Assembly (NCBI GenBank): GCA_946185345.1
Contig: CAMHJC010000018.1
Coordinates: 1-32,090 of the forward strand
DNA length: 32,090 nt
DNA from: an uncultured Clostridia bacterium
GTDB lineage: Bacteria; Bacillota; Clostridia; Oscillospirales; Acutalibacteraceae
Direction of reading: 5' to 3'
The translations under genes and the position numbers were made by a program. The notes under the pieces are model-generated. The model worked only from the letters and a program-made list of their open reading frames with translations, searched no databases and was not told where the DNA came from. Positions 16,135 through 24,025 of this stretch are shown in pieces; within the stretch, counting starts at the first letter, position 1; every line of letters begins with the position of its first letter.

Positions 16135-16163
16135 ATTATATCACAAACCGCCACAACAAACAA
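16135..16163 (-). promoter_or_regulatory. Sigma-A promoter of the HAD-Sel1 operon
   Basis: TTGTTT (16158-16163), 17-bp spacer, TATAAT (16135-16140) on the minus strand, about 45 nt before the HAD start codon. Confidence 0.7.
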
Positions 16164-16189
16164 GAGTTATTTTAAAAAATTATCGCCGG

Positions 16190-16235
16190 ATCAAAAAATC
16201 CTTTGCACACCCTTTCGACAGGACGTGCAAAGGAT
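16190..16235 (-). terminator. Terminator downstream of rtcB
   Basis: A perfect 11-bp stem (16198-16208 with 16225-16235, ATCCTTTGCAC on the plus strand) and a 16-nt loop, followed on the minus strand by TTTTTT (16193-16198). It lies about 175 bp beyond the rtcB stop, leaving an unusually long 3' region. Confidence 0.85.
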
Positions 16236-16239
16236 TCCG

Positions 16240-16420
16240 CCAATACAGGCAATTGATTCAATAATACTAGTTTTCGGTTGAATGTAGACAATTATTTGCG
16301 AGAATATTTTGTGTCCTGCAAGAAAGAGGACGACGGCAGGCTGATGACGCCGCAGGGCGCAAAATAGGCCGCAAAGAAGGTCTGATTTTAGCCAAAAATC
16401 AGTATAAGTCACTTTCTGCG
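16240..16420. repeat. Structured intergenic stretch abutting the rtcB 3' end
   Basis: This gap carries no supported gene. It includes the hairpin CTGATTTT-AGCC-AAAAATCAG (16382-16402) and a GC-rich part around 16320-16375. A minus-strand frame runs through it without stops from inside rtcB but has no ribosome binding site. The last residues of RtcB (RQRRK) look unlike the family and may be encoded by this element. It may be an intergenic repeat; copies elsewhere were not checked. Confidence 0.35.
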
Positions 16421-17647
16421 TTGTCTGGACAGAGGCTCCTCGGCGCCCGCTTTGAAGCTGTAAAACGGCTTGATCACTTCGTCGATCGTCACGGAAGGAG
16501 AAATATTGTCCACAATATCCTCCATGCGCTTGTAGGCCATAGGACATTCGTCCAGCGTCTCGCTGCTGACGGAAGTGGAATAGATGCCGTTCATCTCCTT
16601 GCGGAAGGAGGACACCGTGAAGCTCTCCCTTGCCTCTTTGCGGCTCATCAGGCGGCCGGCTCCGTGCGGCGCGGAATAATTCCAGTCGGGATTGCCCTTG
16701 CCGGTGCAGAGCAGACAGCCGTCCCGCATATTGATGGGAATGATCAGCTTTTCGCCCGACTGAGCCGACACCGCTCCTTTGCGGAGAATCATGCTGTCAA
16801 GATCAATGTAATTGTGGATGGTGGTGAATTCGCCCTCCGGCTTGAGCTTCATTTCCCTGATAAGCTCACGTGCCATCGCCTTCCGGTTGAGCATGGCAAA
16901 GCGCTGGACAATCCGCATGTCGTGGATATACATATCAAAAAGGCTTCCGCTCACATAGGCCAGCTGTCTGGGAATCGGACAGCTGATTCCGCTGCCGAGT
17001 TCCTTCAGCGCCGACTGAATCTCCTGCTCTCTCCCCTCGGCCTTGTACTTCTCAATAAGACTGCGCACCTCGTCCTGAGGCACCGAATTCAGAGCCTTCC
17101 ACGCCTGCTCCTGATAGTAATACGCCACTTCCAGACCGAGATGACGGCTGCCGGAATGTATCACCAGATAAATGCCGCCGTCGGAAGCCTTGTCGGCTTC
17201 AATGAAGTGATTGCCGCCGCCCAGCGTGCCGAGACTGCGGTAAGCCTTGCCGATATCCACCCTGTCTGCACAGTAAAGCTCACTCAGGTCGATTTCCTGA
17301 GAGAATTCATGCGCTCTGGCACGGATGCTGAATCCTGCCGGAATCAGGGAATGAACCGCCTTGTCGAACTTCTGCACTTCAAGGAATTTGTTTTTGACCC
17401 TGACTACCTCCATGCCGCAGCCGATATCCACTCCCACCAGATTCGGCACCGCCGAATCTGTAATGGTCATGGTGGTGCCGATCGTGCAGCCTGCTCCGGC
17501 ATGCACGTCCGGCATAATACGGATGGTCGCTCCCTGCGTGAAGGGCTGGTCGCAGAGCGTCCTGATCTGATCGACTGCCGAAGGCTCCACTATGTCCGTA
17601 AAGATCTTTGCCGTGTTGTATTGTCCGATAACTGTCTGTTCCGTCAT
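16409..17647 (-). CDS. rtcB: RtcB family RNA ligase
   Basis: A 412-residue GTP- and Mn-dependent ligase that joins RNA 2',3'-cyclic phosphate and 5'-OH ends. The metal-binding motifs are MPDVHAGAGCTIG (about 45-57), GVDIGCGM (72-79), TLGGGNHFIE (about 141-150) and HSGSRHLG (about 164-171). The guanylylation histidine lies in APHGAGRLMSRKEA. Length fits the short bacterial (RtcB2/3-like) branch. An ATG at 17674 would add nine residues, but a TATAAT overlaps that codon, and AAAGGAG (17662-17668) precedes MTEQTVIGQYNTAKIF. No rtcA or rtcR is nearby. The C-terminus ends in a basic RQRRK. Confidence 0.92.
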   Translation of the reverse strand: MTEQTVIGQYNTAKIFTDIVEPSAVDQIRTLCDQPFTQGATIRIMPDVHAGAGCTIGTTMTITDSAVPNLVGVDIGCGMEVVRVKNKFLEVQKFDKAVHSLIPAGFSIRARAHEFSQEIDLSELYCADRVDIGKAYRSLGTLGGGNHFIEADKASDGGIYLVIHSGSRHLGLEVAYYYQEQAWKALNSVPQDEVRSLIEKYKAEGREQEIQSALKELGSGISCPIPRQLAYVSGSLFDMYIHDMRIVQRFAMLNRKAMARELIREMKLKPEGEFTTIHNYIDLDSMILRKGAVSAQSGEKLIIPINMRDGCLLCTGKGNPDWNYSAPHGAGRLMSRKEARESFTVSSFRKEMNGIYSTSVSSETLDECPMAYKRMEDIVDNISPSVTIDEVIKPFYSFKAGAEEPLSRQRRK

Positions 17648-17712
17648 TGTCTGTCTTTCAACTCCTTTTGCCATTATATGATACCCGTCCCCGGATGATC
17701 ACTCGGATAGTA

Positions 17713-17756
17713 CAATAAAAAAACCGCTGTCCGATAATCATTCTATCGCACAGCGG
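17713..17756 (-). terminator. Terminator after the PSD-like gene
   Basis: Nested arms CCGCTGT/ACAGCGG (17724-17730, 17750-17756) and CGATA/TATCG (17732-17736, 17744-17748) are followed on the minus strand by a T-rich tract (17713-17723). It separates the decarboxylase from rtcB. Confidence 0.88.
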
Positions 17757-17805
17757 CTGAGAAATCAATATGGCAAAGCTTAAGAATTCCTAAAGAATCA
17801 CACCG

Positions 17806-18603
17806 TTACATAATGGAAATGGCAACGCCGAGCTTTTCTCCCATTTTCACACGGGTTTCCAGACCTTTGCGTGTGTTGACCATCAGCTCGTCATCAGGGA
17901 ACATCATGCCCTTTTTGAAAAGCAGGATTATTCCGGCTGTCGAGCAGAGAAATCTTCCCTTGACCTCGCCTCGGACAAACGACGGCTTTTCGGTGTCTCC
18001 GAGCTGCTCCACACCCTTCGGATTGCCGCAGGCCTCCACCTGAGCCACTCCGTGAAACTTTCTTGTGTTCATGATGGTGCAGCTTCTGGGGCCGAAGAAC
18101 ATCGAGTCCTCCATGTTCTTTTCCGCGTCAAGCTGACGGAAGTCACACACCACGCCGTCGTCGATATGGATAAATCTGTGCGGGTCGGCTTCGCCCAGCC
18201 GGATAATCAGAGCGATACCCTCGGCGAATTCCTTTGCGTCGCCTTCGCCGCCCAGCAGCTTGTCCACGGAATACATGTGGCCGTTCACCGGAATGGTGCA
18301 AAGGCTGTTGATAAAGTGCGCCGTCACATAGCCGTCACACGGGCAGATAAGGCTGCCGTGGGTCTGATCGACAGGACGCTCGCCCTCTTTGAAGCTCCTG
18401 GAAAGATAATCCGCGAAATTCTCATATTCGGCCGCGTCGTCCGGCTCGCATACCGACAAATCGACATTGTATTTTTCCATGTGATTTTTGATTTCGGCCT
18501 TGGGAAACAGTCCTATCTTCAGCTTGTTCGATGCCGGAAGGTACTTGGATTTTTCTGCGATAATAACCGGCCTTGCGCCGTATCCTCTTACTTCGTTGCT
18601 CAT
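17806..18603 (-). CDS. Phosphatidylserine decarboxylase-like protein
   Basis: A 265-residue pyruvoyl-dependent decarboxylase relative that would convert phosphatidylserine to phosphatidylethanolamine. Family features are CPCDGYVT (about 88), the EADPHRFIHIDDG segment matching the catalytic D-x-H-R region, and FVRGEVKGRFLCSTAGIILLFKKG near the C-terminus. In the last, the family's G-S-T self-cleavage site reads C-S-T, keeping the serine that becomes the pyruvoyl group. There is no N-terminal membrane helix. GGAGG sits 5 nt before the ATG at 18601-18603, preferred over an ATG 12 nt upstream. No phosphatidylserine synthase gene is adjacent. Confidence 0.85.
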   Translation of the reverse strand: MSNEVRGYGARPVIIAEKSKYLPASNKLKIGLFPKAEIKNHMEKYNVDLSVCEPDDAAEYENFADYLSRSFKEGERPVDQTHGSLICPCDGYVTAHFINSLCTIPVNGHMYSVDKLLGGEGDAKEFAEGIALIIRLGEADPHRFIHIDDGVVCDFRQLDAEKNMEDSMFFGPRSCTIMNTRKFHGVAQVEACGNPKGVEQLGDTEKPSFVRGEVKGRFLCSTAGIILLFKKGMMFPDDELMVNTRKGLETRVKMGEKLGVAISIM

Positions 18604-18635
18604 AACGTCCTCCATAAAATAACCTTGATATCATT

Positions 18636-18664
18636 ATTATACATAATTCAAATCAAATTGTAAA
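18636..18664 (-). promoter_or_regulatory. Sigma-A promoter of the PSD-like gene
   Basis: TTTACA (18659-18664), 17-bp spacer, TATAAT (18636-18641) on the minus strand, about 35 nt before the start codon. Confidence 0.75.
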
Positions 18665-18747
18665 GGAAAACTGTCATATTTATTTGTATTTTTTAGCAAT
18701 TTTTTTGGATTTTCGGCAATTGTCCGCCATCCGCTCTCCTCACGGTA

Positions 18748-18776
18748 TCATATTTTCCTTCCTTTCCGCATATTTA
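18748..18776 (+). promoter_or_regulatory. Sigma-E-like sporulation promoter of spoIIP
   Basis: TCATATT (18748-18754), 14-bp spacer, CATATTTA (18769-18776). This fits the Bacillus sigma-E pattern KMATATT-N14/15-CATACAHT at the -35 and in the first part of the -10. spoIIP is a known sigma-E target, so the context agrees. No sigma-A promoter is evident here. Confidence 0.6.
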
Positions 18777-18829
18777 TGCAGTGTCATTCTAAAAATACGG
18801 CCAAAAGCCGCAGCGGAGGTAAAAAAATC

Positions 18830-19987
18830 ATGAGCAGATACAAATCTTTTTCGGTACATTCGGGGCTGTGCAGCTGCCGCAGAGTCATCGCATCCATCGC
18901 AGCCGGAGCGACCGCCGCCGCTCTTCCGCTCACCATACTGGGAGTCGGCACGGTAGGGGCGGTCATTTTCAGGGTTTCCTCATTTTCGGCCCGAAGCATG
19001 ATGCCCGAGACGGCAGAAGTCTCCTCCCTCATCGAGGAGCCGGTGGAAGTTGCTTCCCGTACAGCCGAAACACAGCCGGCGTCGTCGGAAGAACCTTCAG
19101 AGCCGAAAAAGGCGAGCGGCGGCAATGCGGATGCCTCGGACGAACCGGATTCCTCCTCCGAAACGTCCTCGGATACTTCCTCAAAGGACGCCTCCAGGGG
19201 CAGGGTCACCGAGAAGCAGATCAAGAATTCCGGGTACAATTACGGCAGCGTGTATGTCAAGGACGGCAATTCCAATTACGATCTTGACATCGAAAAGCTG
19301 CTCCGTTCCGGCGCCAGTTGCAAAATCAAAAAGAACGCCGGTTATCAGGTATTGATTATTCACACACACACCACCGAAAGCTACGCCGAAAAGAGCCGTG
19401 ACTGGTACAGCAGGAAATACAATCCCCGCACCACCGACAAATCCGAAAGCGTAGTGGCTGTCGGAGACGAGATCGAAAAGAAGCTCAACGCCGCCGGCAT
19501 CCGAACCCTTCACATCACCACCTATCACGATTATCCCGAATACACCGGCGCCTACAACCGGGCGCGTGAGACAATCAAAAAATACCTGAAAAAATATCCT
19601 TCCATAGAAATGGTGATAGACGTCCACCGTGATTCCATGACGCAGGACAACGGCACCAAAATCAAGCCTACCGCGACCATAGGCGGCAAAAAGGCGGCGC
19701 AGGTAATGATCATCACGGGATGCGACAATGAGGGCAAGCTGGATTTCGGCGGATGGAGGAAAAATTCCGTTATGGCGGTGCAGCTTCAGAAGGAGATGGC
19801 GGATCAATACGAAGGTCTTGCCCGGCCGCTTTATTTTGCTCCCTTCAGGTACAACATGGATCTTACGCCCAATTCACTGCTCATCGAATTCGGCACCGAT
19901 GTCAACACCCTCGGCGAAGCGAAATATTCCGGACAGATGGTGGGCAATTGCCTGGTAAATGTGCTGAATCGGTATGTCGTCAGTTAA
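18830..19987 (+). CDS. spoIIP: Stage II sporulation protein P (SpoIIP)
   Basis: A 385-residue membrane-anchored peptidoglycan amidase/endopeptidase of the SpoIID-SpoIIM-SpoIIP engulfment machine, made in the mother cell. One transmembrane anchor (about 19-47) is followed by a Ser/Glu/Asp-rich linker (about 60-130) and the amidase domain. Its motifs are VLIIHTHTTESYA (about 174-186), MVIDVHRDS (about 261-269) and LLIEFGTDVNT near the C-terminus. An ATG at 18776 is rejected because it overlaps the -10 of the sporulation promoter; GGAGG precedes the ATG at 18830. It shows that the organism has engulfment genes. Confidence 0.95.
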   Translation: MSRYKSFSVHSGLCSCRRVIASIAAGATAAALPLTILGVGTVGAVIFRVSSFSARSMMPETAEVSSLIEEPVEVASRTAETQPASSEEPSEPKKASGGNADASDEPDSSSETSSDTSSKDASRGRVTEKQIKNSGYNYGSVYVKDGNSNYDLDIEKLLRSGASCKIKKNAGYQVLIIHTHTTESYAEKSRDWYSRKYNPRTTDKSESVVAVGDEIEKKLNAAGIRTLHITTYHDYPEYTGAYNRARETIKKYLKKYPSIEMVIDVHRDSMTQDNGTKIKPTATIGGKKAAQVMIITGCDNEGKLDFGGWRKNSVMAVQLQKEMADQYEGLARPLYFAPFRYNMDLTPNSLLIEFGTDVNTLGEAKYSGQMVGNCLVNVLNRYVVS

Positions 19988-20024
19988 CCGGCCGGATCAG
20001 GTTTTAATTTACACAATATCATCC

Positions 20025-20052
20025 TTGACTTTATGCAATGCTGTGGTATAAT
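20025..20052 (+). promoter_or_regulatory. Sigma-A promoter of the glycosyltransferase gene
   Basis: TTGACT (20025-20030), 16-bp spacer, TATAAT (20047-20052), about 36 nt before the ATG at 20089. Confidence 0.75.
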
Positions 20053-20088
20053 TTTTACAGAATTATTTGCATAAAGAAGGTTACCGTC

Positions 20089-21057
20089 ATGCGGCCAAGA
20101 CTGATCATCGTCATTCCCTGCTACAATGAGGAAGAGGTGCTTCCCATCACCAGCAGGCTCTTCCGGGAGGAGCTTGAAGGGCTGATAGGCAGGCAGAAGG
20201 TCTCTCCCGACAGCAGAATTCTTTTTGTCAACGACGGAAGCACCGACAGCACATGGGATATCATTCAGTCTCTGTCAGACGAGTGTGAATTATTCGAGGG
20301 AATTTCACAGAGCCGCAACCGCGGACATCAGAGCACGCTGCTTGCCGGACTGATGGAAGTCAAGGACAGATGCGACATCACGATTTCCATTGACTGCGAC
20401 GGTCAGGACGACATTTCCGCCATGGACAAAATGGTGGACGAATATCTCGGCGGTGCGGAAATCGTCTACGGCGTCAGGAGCGCCCGCAAAACCGACACTT
20501 TTTTCAAACGCTTTACCGCACAGAGCTTTTACAGGCTGCTCAGCGGAATGGGCGCGGAAGTAATCTACAACCATGCCGACTACCGGCTGGTTTCTTCCCG
20601 GGTGCTCAGGGAATTCGCCGATTTCAGGGAGGTCAATATCTTCCTCAGGGGAATGATTCCGCTGGTCGGCTTCAAAAGCACCTCTGTCTTTTACGAGCGC
20701 AGCGAAAGGCTTGCCGGAAAGAGCCATTATCCGCTTTCCAAAATGCTGGGACTTGCCATTGACGGCATTACCAGCCTGAGCATCAAGCCGATCCGTTTCA
20801 TCACCGGCATGGGCATCTTTGTGGCGCTGCTCAGCTTTATCGGCGTCATCTGGTCGGTGGTGCAGTATTTTCTGCACAATTCCATCACAGGCTGGTCGAG
20901 CACCGTGAGCATTATCTGCTTCATCGGCGGCATACAGCTCATCAGTCTCGGCGTGATCGGCGAATACATCGGCAAAATGTACATGGAAACCAAAGCCCGT
21001 CCCAGATACATTATCAGTCAGCGCACTTACGACCCCGAAAAAGAAAACCAAGAATAA
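20089..21057 (+). CDS. GT2 family glycosyltransferase (GtrB/DPM1-like)
   Basis: A 322-residue enzyme expected to move a sugar from a nucleotide sugar to polyprenyl phosphate on the inner face of the membrane. The GT-A domain has IIVIPCYNEEEVLP (about 5-18), LFVNDGSTDSTWDII, SQSRNRGHQSTLLAGL and the metal-binding SIDCDGQDD. Two C-terminal transmembrane helices follow (about 241-263 and 276-297), as in GtrB-type bactoprenol glycosyltransferases, and IGEYIGKMYMETKARPRY at the end is family-typical. AAGG lies 8 nt before the ATG at 20089; the frame upstream runs through the promoter. It has its own promoter and terminator. Confidence 0.92.
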   Translation: MRPRLIIVIPCYNEEEVLPITSRLFREELEGLIGRQKVSPDSRILFVNDGSTDSTWDIIQSLSDECELFEGISQSRNRGHQSTLLAGLMEVKDRCDITISIDCDGQDDISAMDKMVDEYLGGAEIVYGVRSARKTDTFFKRFTAQSFYRLLSGMGAEVIYNHADYRLVSSRVLREFADFREVNIFLRGMIPLVGFKSTSVFYERSERLAGKSHYPLSKMLGLAIDGITSLSIKPIRFITGMGIFVALLSFIGVIWSVVQYFLHNSITGWSSTVSIICFIGGIQLISLGVIGEYIGKMYMETKARPRYIISQRTYDPEKENQE

Positions 21058-21060
21058 ACG

Positions 21061-21104
21061 AATTCACCCGACTTTCGGAATCATCCGTCGTCGGGTGAAT
21101 TTTT
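21061..21104 (+). terminator. Terminator of the glycosyltransferase gene
   Basis: A perfect 12-bp stem (21061-21072 with 21090-21101, AATTCACCCGAC) followed by TTTTT (21100-21104). The convergent hydrolase gene ends 9 bp further on and may use the same hairpin, though its T-tract on the minus strand is poor. Confidence 0.88.
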
Positions 21105-21112
21105 ATCTGCTA

Positions 21113-22204
21113 TTATCCAATGTGAGCATCGAAAAAGCGCACGAACCGGTCAAAGAGCTGCTGATCCAGTATATTGCTCCATTGGCTGCGGTCGAGGTGG
21201 CTGCGTATATAATCGGCCTTCTCGGCAGTGAAGCGCTCTTTGTTTTCATCGGCTTTCGGATCGTAATCCAGCGTTTCGAGCCACTCGTCAAATTCGGCGT
21301 TGAATTGGTTGATGTAGGTCATGTCATTGTAGACATAGCTGTGGCCTCTGTCCTCCGGACGAATGAAGGTGAACCGGGGATCATCCTTGTATTTCGCATA
21401 GAAAATATCGTAGCCGTATTCAATAGGGACAACATCATCGTCCGCACTATGCAGCACCAGAACGGAGGCATCGGACGCCGCAAAGCCGTCCATCGCCGTG
21501 GCGGAGCCGTACTTTCCGAATTTGATGCTCTCATACATGCTGACAAACGGCATCATGGCGTAGATTCCGCTGCCGGCTTCTTTTTTGCCCTGCGCCTCAA
21601 AAAGGTCGGACGAGCTGTTGAAGCCGGAACATTCCACAACCGCCTTAACCTCGGGATGAAACTGAAGCACTGTGCATACGCTGTATCCTCCCCAGCTGTG
21701 TCCGAACAGAAAAACGGGAAGCTTGGGGAAGATTCCGCTCTCCTCCACAAAGGTAATCGCCTTGTCGAGGTCGATCACGCCCTGAGGAAGTCCTCCCACG
21801 CCGTCGCCTTCGCTCTCGTCATTGCCCGTGGCATCGTAGGCGAAGACATAGTAGCCGTGCTTTGAGAAGAAATCGGCAACGTCCATGTAGCTGTTGTGTC
21901 CGCCGCCGCCGAATCCGTGCGCCACCACCACAATGCCCTTCTGCTGTTCTCCGGAGCTGTACATGTAGCCCGTCAGCATTTGTCCCCTGTCGGAGGGGAA
22001 CTGATAGCGGGTGCGCTGCAATCCTTCAAAATCCTCCACTCGCAGCATGAGCGGCTCATAGCTTTCAAAACGCTTGTTGAAATTGTCATTGTAGACCGTC
22101 ACGGACATAATGCAGTCGGCCATTACCGCCAGAAGCAGAATAATTGACACCACAAGCAGAATCTTCTTTTTACGGGTCCACTTCTGTTTTGTTTTCATGG
22201 CCAT
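21113..22204 (-). CDS. Membrane-anchored alpha/beta hydrolase
   Basis: A 363-residue serine hydrolase. A basic start and one transmembrane segment (about 14-34) anchor it with the catalytic domain probably outside. The oxyanion region is VVVAHGFGGGGHNSY. The nucleophile serine is in FLFGHSWGGYS, the acid in VLHSADDDVVP, and the histidine in EDRGHSYV. The C-terminal 45 residues are charged and helical. The fold resembles BAAT/dienelactone-type esterases; the substrate is unknown. It begins 25 bp after the small upstream gene with which it shares a promoter. Confidence 0.88.
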   Translation of the reverse strand: MAMKTKQKWTRKKKILLVVSIILLLAVMADCIMSVTVYNDNFNKRFESYEPLMLRVEDFEGLQRTRYQFPSDRGQMLTGYMYSSGEQQKGIVVVAHGFGGGGHNSYMDVADFFSKHGYYVFAYDATGNDESEGDGVGGLPQGVIDLDKAITFVEESGIFPKLPVFLFGHSWGGYSVCTVLQFHPEVKAVVECSGFNSSSDLFEAQGKKEAGSGIYAMMPFVSMYESIKFGKYGSATAMDGFAASDASVLVLHSADDDVVPIEYGYDIFYAKYKDDPRFTFIRPEDRGHSYVYNDMTYINQFNAEFDEWLETLDYDPKADENKERFTAEKADYIRSHLDRSQWSNILDQQLFDRFVRFFDAHIG

Positions 22205-22229
22205 ATTTCCTCCCTTCTGACTGAACCGA

Positions 22230-22574
22230 TTATGCTCTTTCGGTCAGTTCCAGCATATATCCCCTGTCGGTGCGCAGGGAATTCATCTCAAAACTCTTGC
22301 GGCGGTTTTTGGCGATAATGCGCATCGCCATTCGCACGGTGTAGCAGATGTTGGCGTCGTCCGGCGTGATGTTGTTGGATCTGATGAGTTCCGCCGCCAG
22401 CTGCGAAATCTCCTCCACGTCCACCGTGAAGGAAGTCAGGCCTTCACTCTCCGCTCTTGCCAGCTCCGCCGAAAGAATACGGGTGTACCGTGCGGCAATC
22501 TGAAGTGCGGCGAGATTGCAGACCGTGGTTTCCTGCTGTCCGACATCGCCGCTGAAATTGTTGATATTTCTCAT
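22230..22574 (-). CDS. Uncharacterised small protein
   Basis: A 114-residue soluble protein without signal peptide or membrane segment, rich in helix-forming residues (LAALQIAARYTRILSAELARAESEG, VEEISQLAAELIRSN). I do not recognise the family. GGAGG lies upstream of the ATG, and a canonical promoter precedes it. It is the first gene of an operon with the alpha/beta hydrolase. Confidence 0.7.
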   Translation of the reverse strand: MRNINNFSGDVGQQETTVCNLAALQIAARYTRILSAELARAESEGLTSFTVDVEEISQLAAELIRSNNITPDDANICYTVRMAMRIIAKNRRKSFEMNSLRTDRGYMLELTERA

Positions 22575-22600
22575 GGTTCGATCAACCTCCGTCTGATAGA

Positions 22601-22629
22601 ATTATACCTGTACAAAGCCGGATTGTCAA
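22601..22629 (-). promoter_or_regulatory. Sigma-A promoter of the hydrolase operon
   Basis: TTGACA (22624-22629), 17-bp spacer, TATAAT (22601-22606) on the minus strand: both hexamers are perfect. It is divergent from the promoter at 22696-22724. Confidence 0.9.
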
Positions 22630-22695
22630 GTGCATATTGGATTTAGCCTTTAAATGAAAAATAATAAAAATATATTGAATTTCGATAAATAATAC

Positions 22696-22724
22696 TTGAC
22701 ATTCGGCTATAGAAGGATTATAAT
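22696..22724 (+). promoter_or_regulatory. Sigma-A promoter of the small lipoprotein gene
   Basis: TTGACA (22696-22701), 17-bp spacer, TATAAT (22719-22724): both hexamers are perfect. The 5' untranslated region would be about 60 nt. Confidence 0.9.
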
Positions 22725-22790
22725 ACAGTCAATGACAACCGTGCGCGCAGGTCGTGAATACTTTATCAATAACAGAAAGAATGGTTAGCA

Positions 22791-23327
22791 ATGAAATTCA
22801 GAAGAATGATCAGCGCCGTTATGGCGGCTTTGATCGCCGCAGCGGTTCTCACCGGGTGCATGACCGGCGAGCAGCTTGAAATCAAACGCATCTCATCCGT
22901 GCTGTCGGTGAATTGCTCCGGCGCAAGGCTCGAAAACAAATACGACTCCCACGGAGGATTTCTCGGAGACGGCACTTCATTTTATCAGTTCCGCTTCGAT
23001 GACGGTTCACCTGTCAATTCGATAAAGAACAGCGGCCGATGGAAACCGTTTCCGCTAAGCGACAACATGACCGAGATCATCCGGGGCAAAGCCTGTGAGG
23101 ACGGAACCTGCAATCCGCCGCTGATAATAAAAGAGGGCAGTTTTGACACGCCTGTCTTTCCAGAGGTTGCGCAGGGATACTGGTTCTTCCTCGACCGGCA
23201 CAGCGACGCCGCCGACCCGAAGGACGACACACATGTATTTGACGAAACCAGATACTCCTACAACTTCACCGTGGCAGTTTACGACACGGATACGAACCGA
23301 CTTTATTACGCGGAATTTGACACCTGA
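22791..23327 (+). CDS. Small predicted lipoprotein of unknown function
   Basis: A 178-residue secreted protein. The signal peptide MKFRRMISAVMAALIAAAVLTGC ends in the lipobox LTGC, so Cys23 would carry the lipid. The mature part is polar with no recognisable domain; it includes DGTSFYQFRFDDG and, near the end, YNFTVAVYDTDTNRLYYAEFDT, which suggests beta structure. The ribosome binding site is weak despite a perfect promoter. It is a single-gene transcript that ends at a bidirectional terminator. Confidence 0.78.
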   Translation: MKFRRMISAVMAALIAAAVLTGCMTGEQLEIKRISSVLSVNCSGARLENKYDSHGGFLGDGTSFYQFRFDDGSPVNSIKNSGRWKPFPLSDNMTEIIRGKACEDGTCNPPLIIKEGSFDTPVFPEVAQGYWFFLDRHSDAADPKDDTHVFDETRYSYNFTVAVYDTDTNRLYYAEFDT

Positions 23328-23331
23328 CAGC

Positions 23332-23387
23332 AAAAAAGCACATCGCATCATCAGCCGCACAGTCCGGCAGTTGCGATGTGCTTTTTT
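23332..23387. terminator. Bidirectional terminator between the lipoprotein and RyR genes
   Basis: A 16-bp perfect inverted repeat: AAAAAAGCACATCGCA (23332-23347) with its complement (23372-23387). The A/T tails give a T-tract on either strand, so it serves both converging genes. Confidence 0.93.
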
Positions 23388-23411
23388 ATTTGACCTGAAA
23401 AATGACTCTGC

Positions 23412-23711
23412 TTACTCGGCGTCGTCCGGCTTCTGAATGGTGTAACCCAGCTTGATAATGCATTTGAGGGTTTCAAGAGCAGTATTGCGGTCGTAGGATT
23501 TTTCGTCGTCGCTCAGCGCTTCGTACTCCACCAGGCAGGGATTCTTCTTTTCCTCGTCATTGCGTTCGGGGCCGTATGTCCATCCCTGCGCAATTCTGCC
23601 TGCGGACCAGACTTCATGAGTATTCTTGGCGAGCAGTTCGGTTAACTTCAGAATATCCTCGCTTAATTCAACGTCAGAAGTATCAAGTGGCTTCGGTGTG
23701 TAATTTGACAT
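23412..23711 (-). CDS. Free-standing RyR-domain protein
   Basis: A 99-residue cytosolic protein that is almost entirely one RyR (ryanodine-receptor repeat) domain. From about residue 7: PLDTSDVELSEDILKLTELL, then NTHEVWSAGRIAQGWTYG, PERNDEEKKNPCLVEYEAL, SYDRNTALETLKCIIKLGYTI. The invariant W, GW.YG, P.L..Y..L and YDRNTA residues are all present. In bacteria such domains occur in predicted nucleotide-signalling or conflict systems and are thought to bind a nucleotide-derived ligand. The start is the ATG at 23709-23711 with AAAGGAG 9 nt upstream; the 44-codon upstream extension is unsupported. It is downstream of the SLOG/SLATT-like gene on the same strand. Confidence 0.9.
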   Translation of the reverse strand: MSNYTPKPLDTSDVELSEDILKLTELLAKNTHEVWSAGRIAQGWTYGPERNDEEKKNPCLVEYEALSDDEKSYDRNTALETLKCIIKLGYTIQKPDDAE

Positions 23712-23879
23712 AATCAATTTCTCCTTTACAGATAAGTTTTTTAGGTAATTGTATATTTCGAAAAACGGCGAAAACACAGGGATTTTCAAGATTAAAAGCT
23801 TCCGTTTTTTTCGTTCGGGGAATAGCGGATTCTGATATTGCACTGTTTCGGTATTCGCCTAAGTCCTCTGCATATCAAA

Positions 23880-24025
23880 GCGCATCTCGCTCGGTCGGCT
23901 TACGCCTCCCTCGTGTGGCTCTGCCCCCAGACCCCTGCCAGGGAGCCTTGCTTCCTGGACTCCACGCTCGCCTGGGTAAAAAACTCGCTAGTTAGGGCGC
24001 TGCGCTTGCTTTTTTTCTTTTTACT
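23880..24025. repeat. GC-rich repeat-like block between the RyR and SLOG/SLATT-like genes
   Basis: The 385-bp gap 23712-24096 holds this block. It has a CCAGG...CCTGG hairpin (23938-23959), C-rich runs (GCCCCCAGACCCC) and, at its right edge, a 25-bp exact copy of 29-53 (23999-24023). Composition differs from the AT-rich surroundings of other intergenic regions. Minus-strand frames cross it but have no ribosome binding site. It is probably an inserted intergenic repeat; I see no terminator for the upstream gene. Confidence 0.5.
23999..24023. repeat. 25-bp direct repeat, copy 2
   Basis: Identical to 29-53 and in the same orientation. It sits about 75 bp past the stop of the SLOG/SLATT-like gene. 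Confidence 0.6.

Noticed and set aside
16191-16547. Minus-strand frame of 118 codons beyond rtcB
   Set aside because: It starts inside rtcB, has no ribosome binding site and runs through the terminator stem; treated as a possible repeat, not a protein.
16421-17698. Long plus-strand open frame of 425 codons
   Set aside because: Antisense to rtcB, histidine- and arginine-rich as expected of a mirrored frame.
23712-23843. 44-codon N-terminal extension of the RyR protein
   Set aside because: AAAGGAG directly precedes the ATG at 23711, and the extension has no domain similarity.
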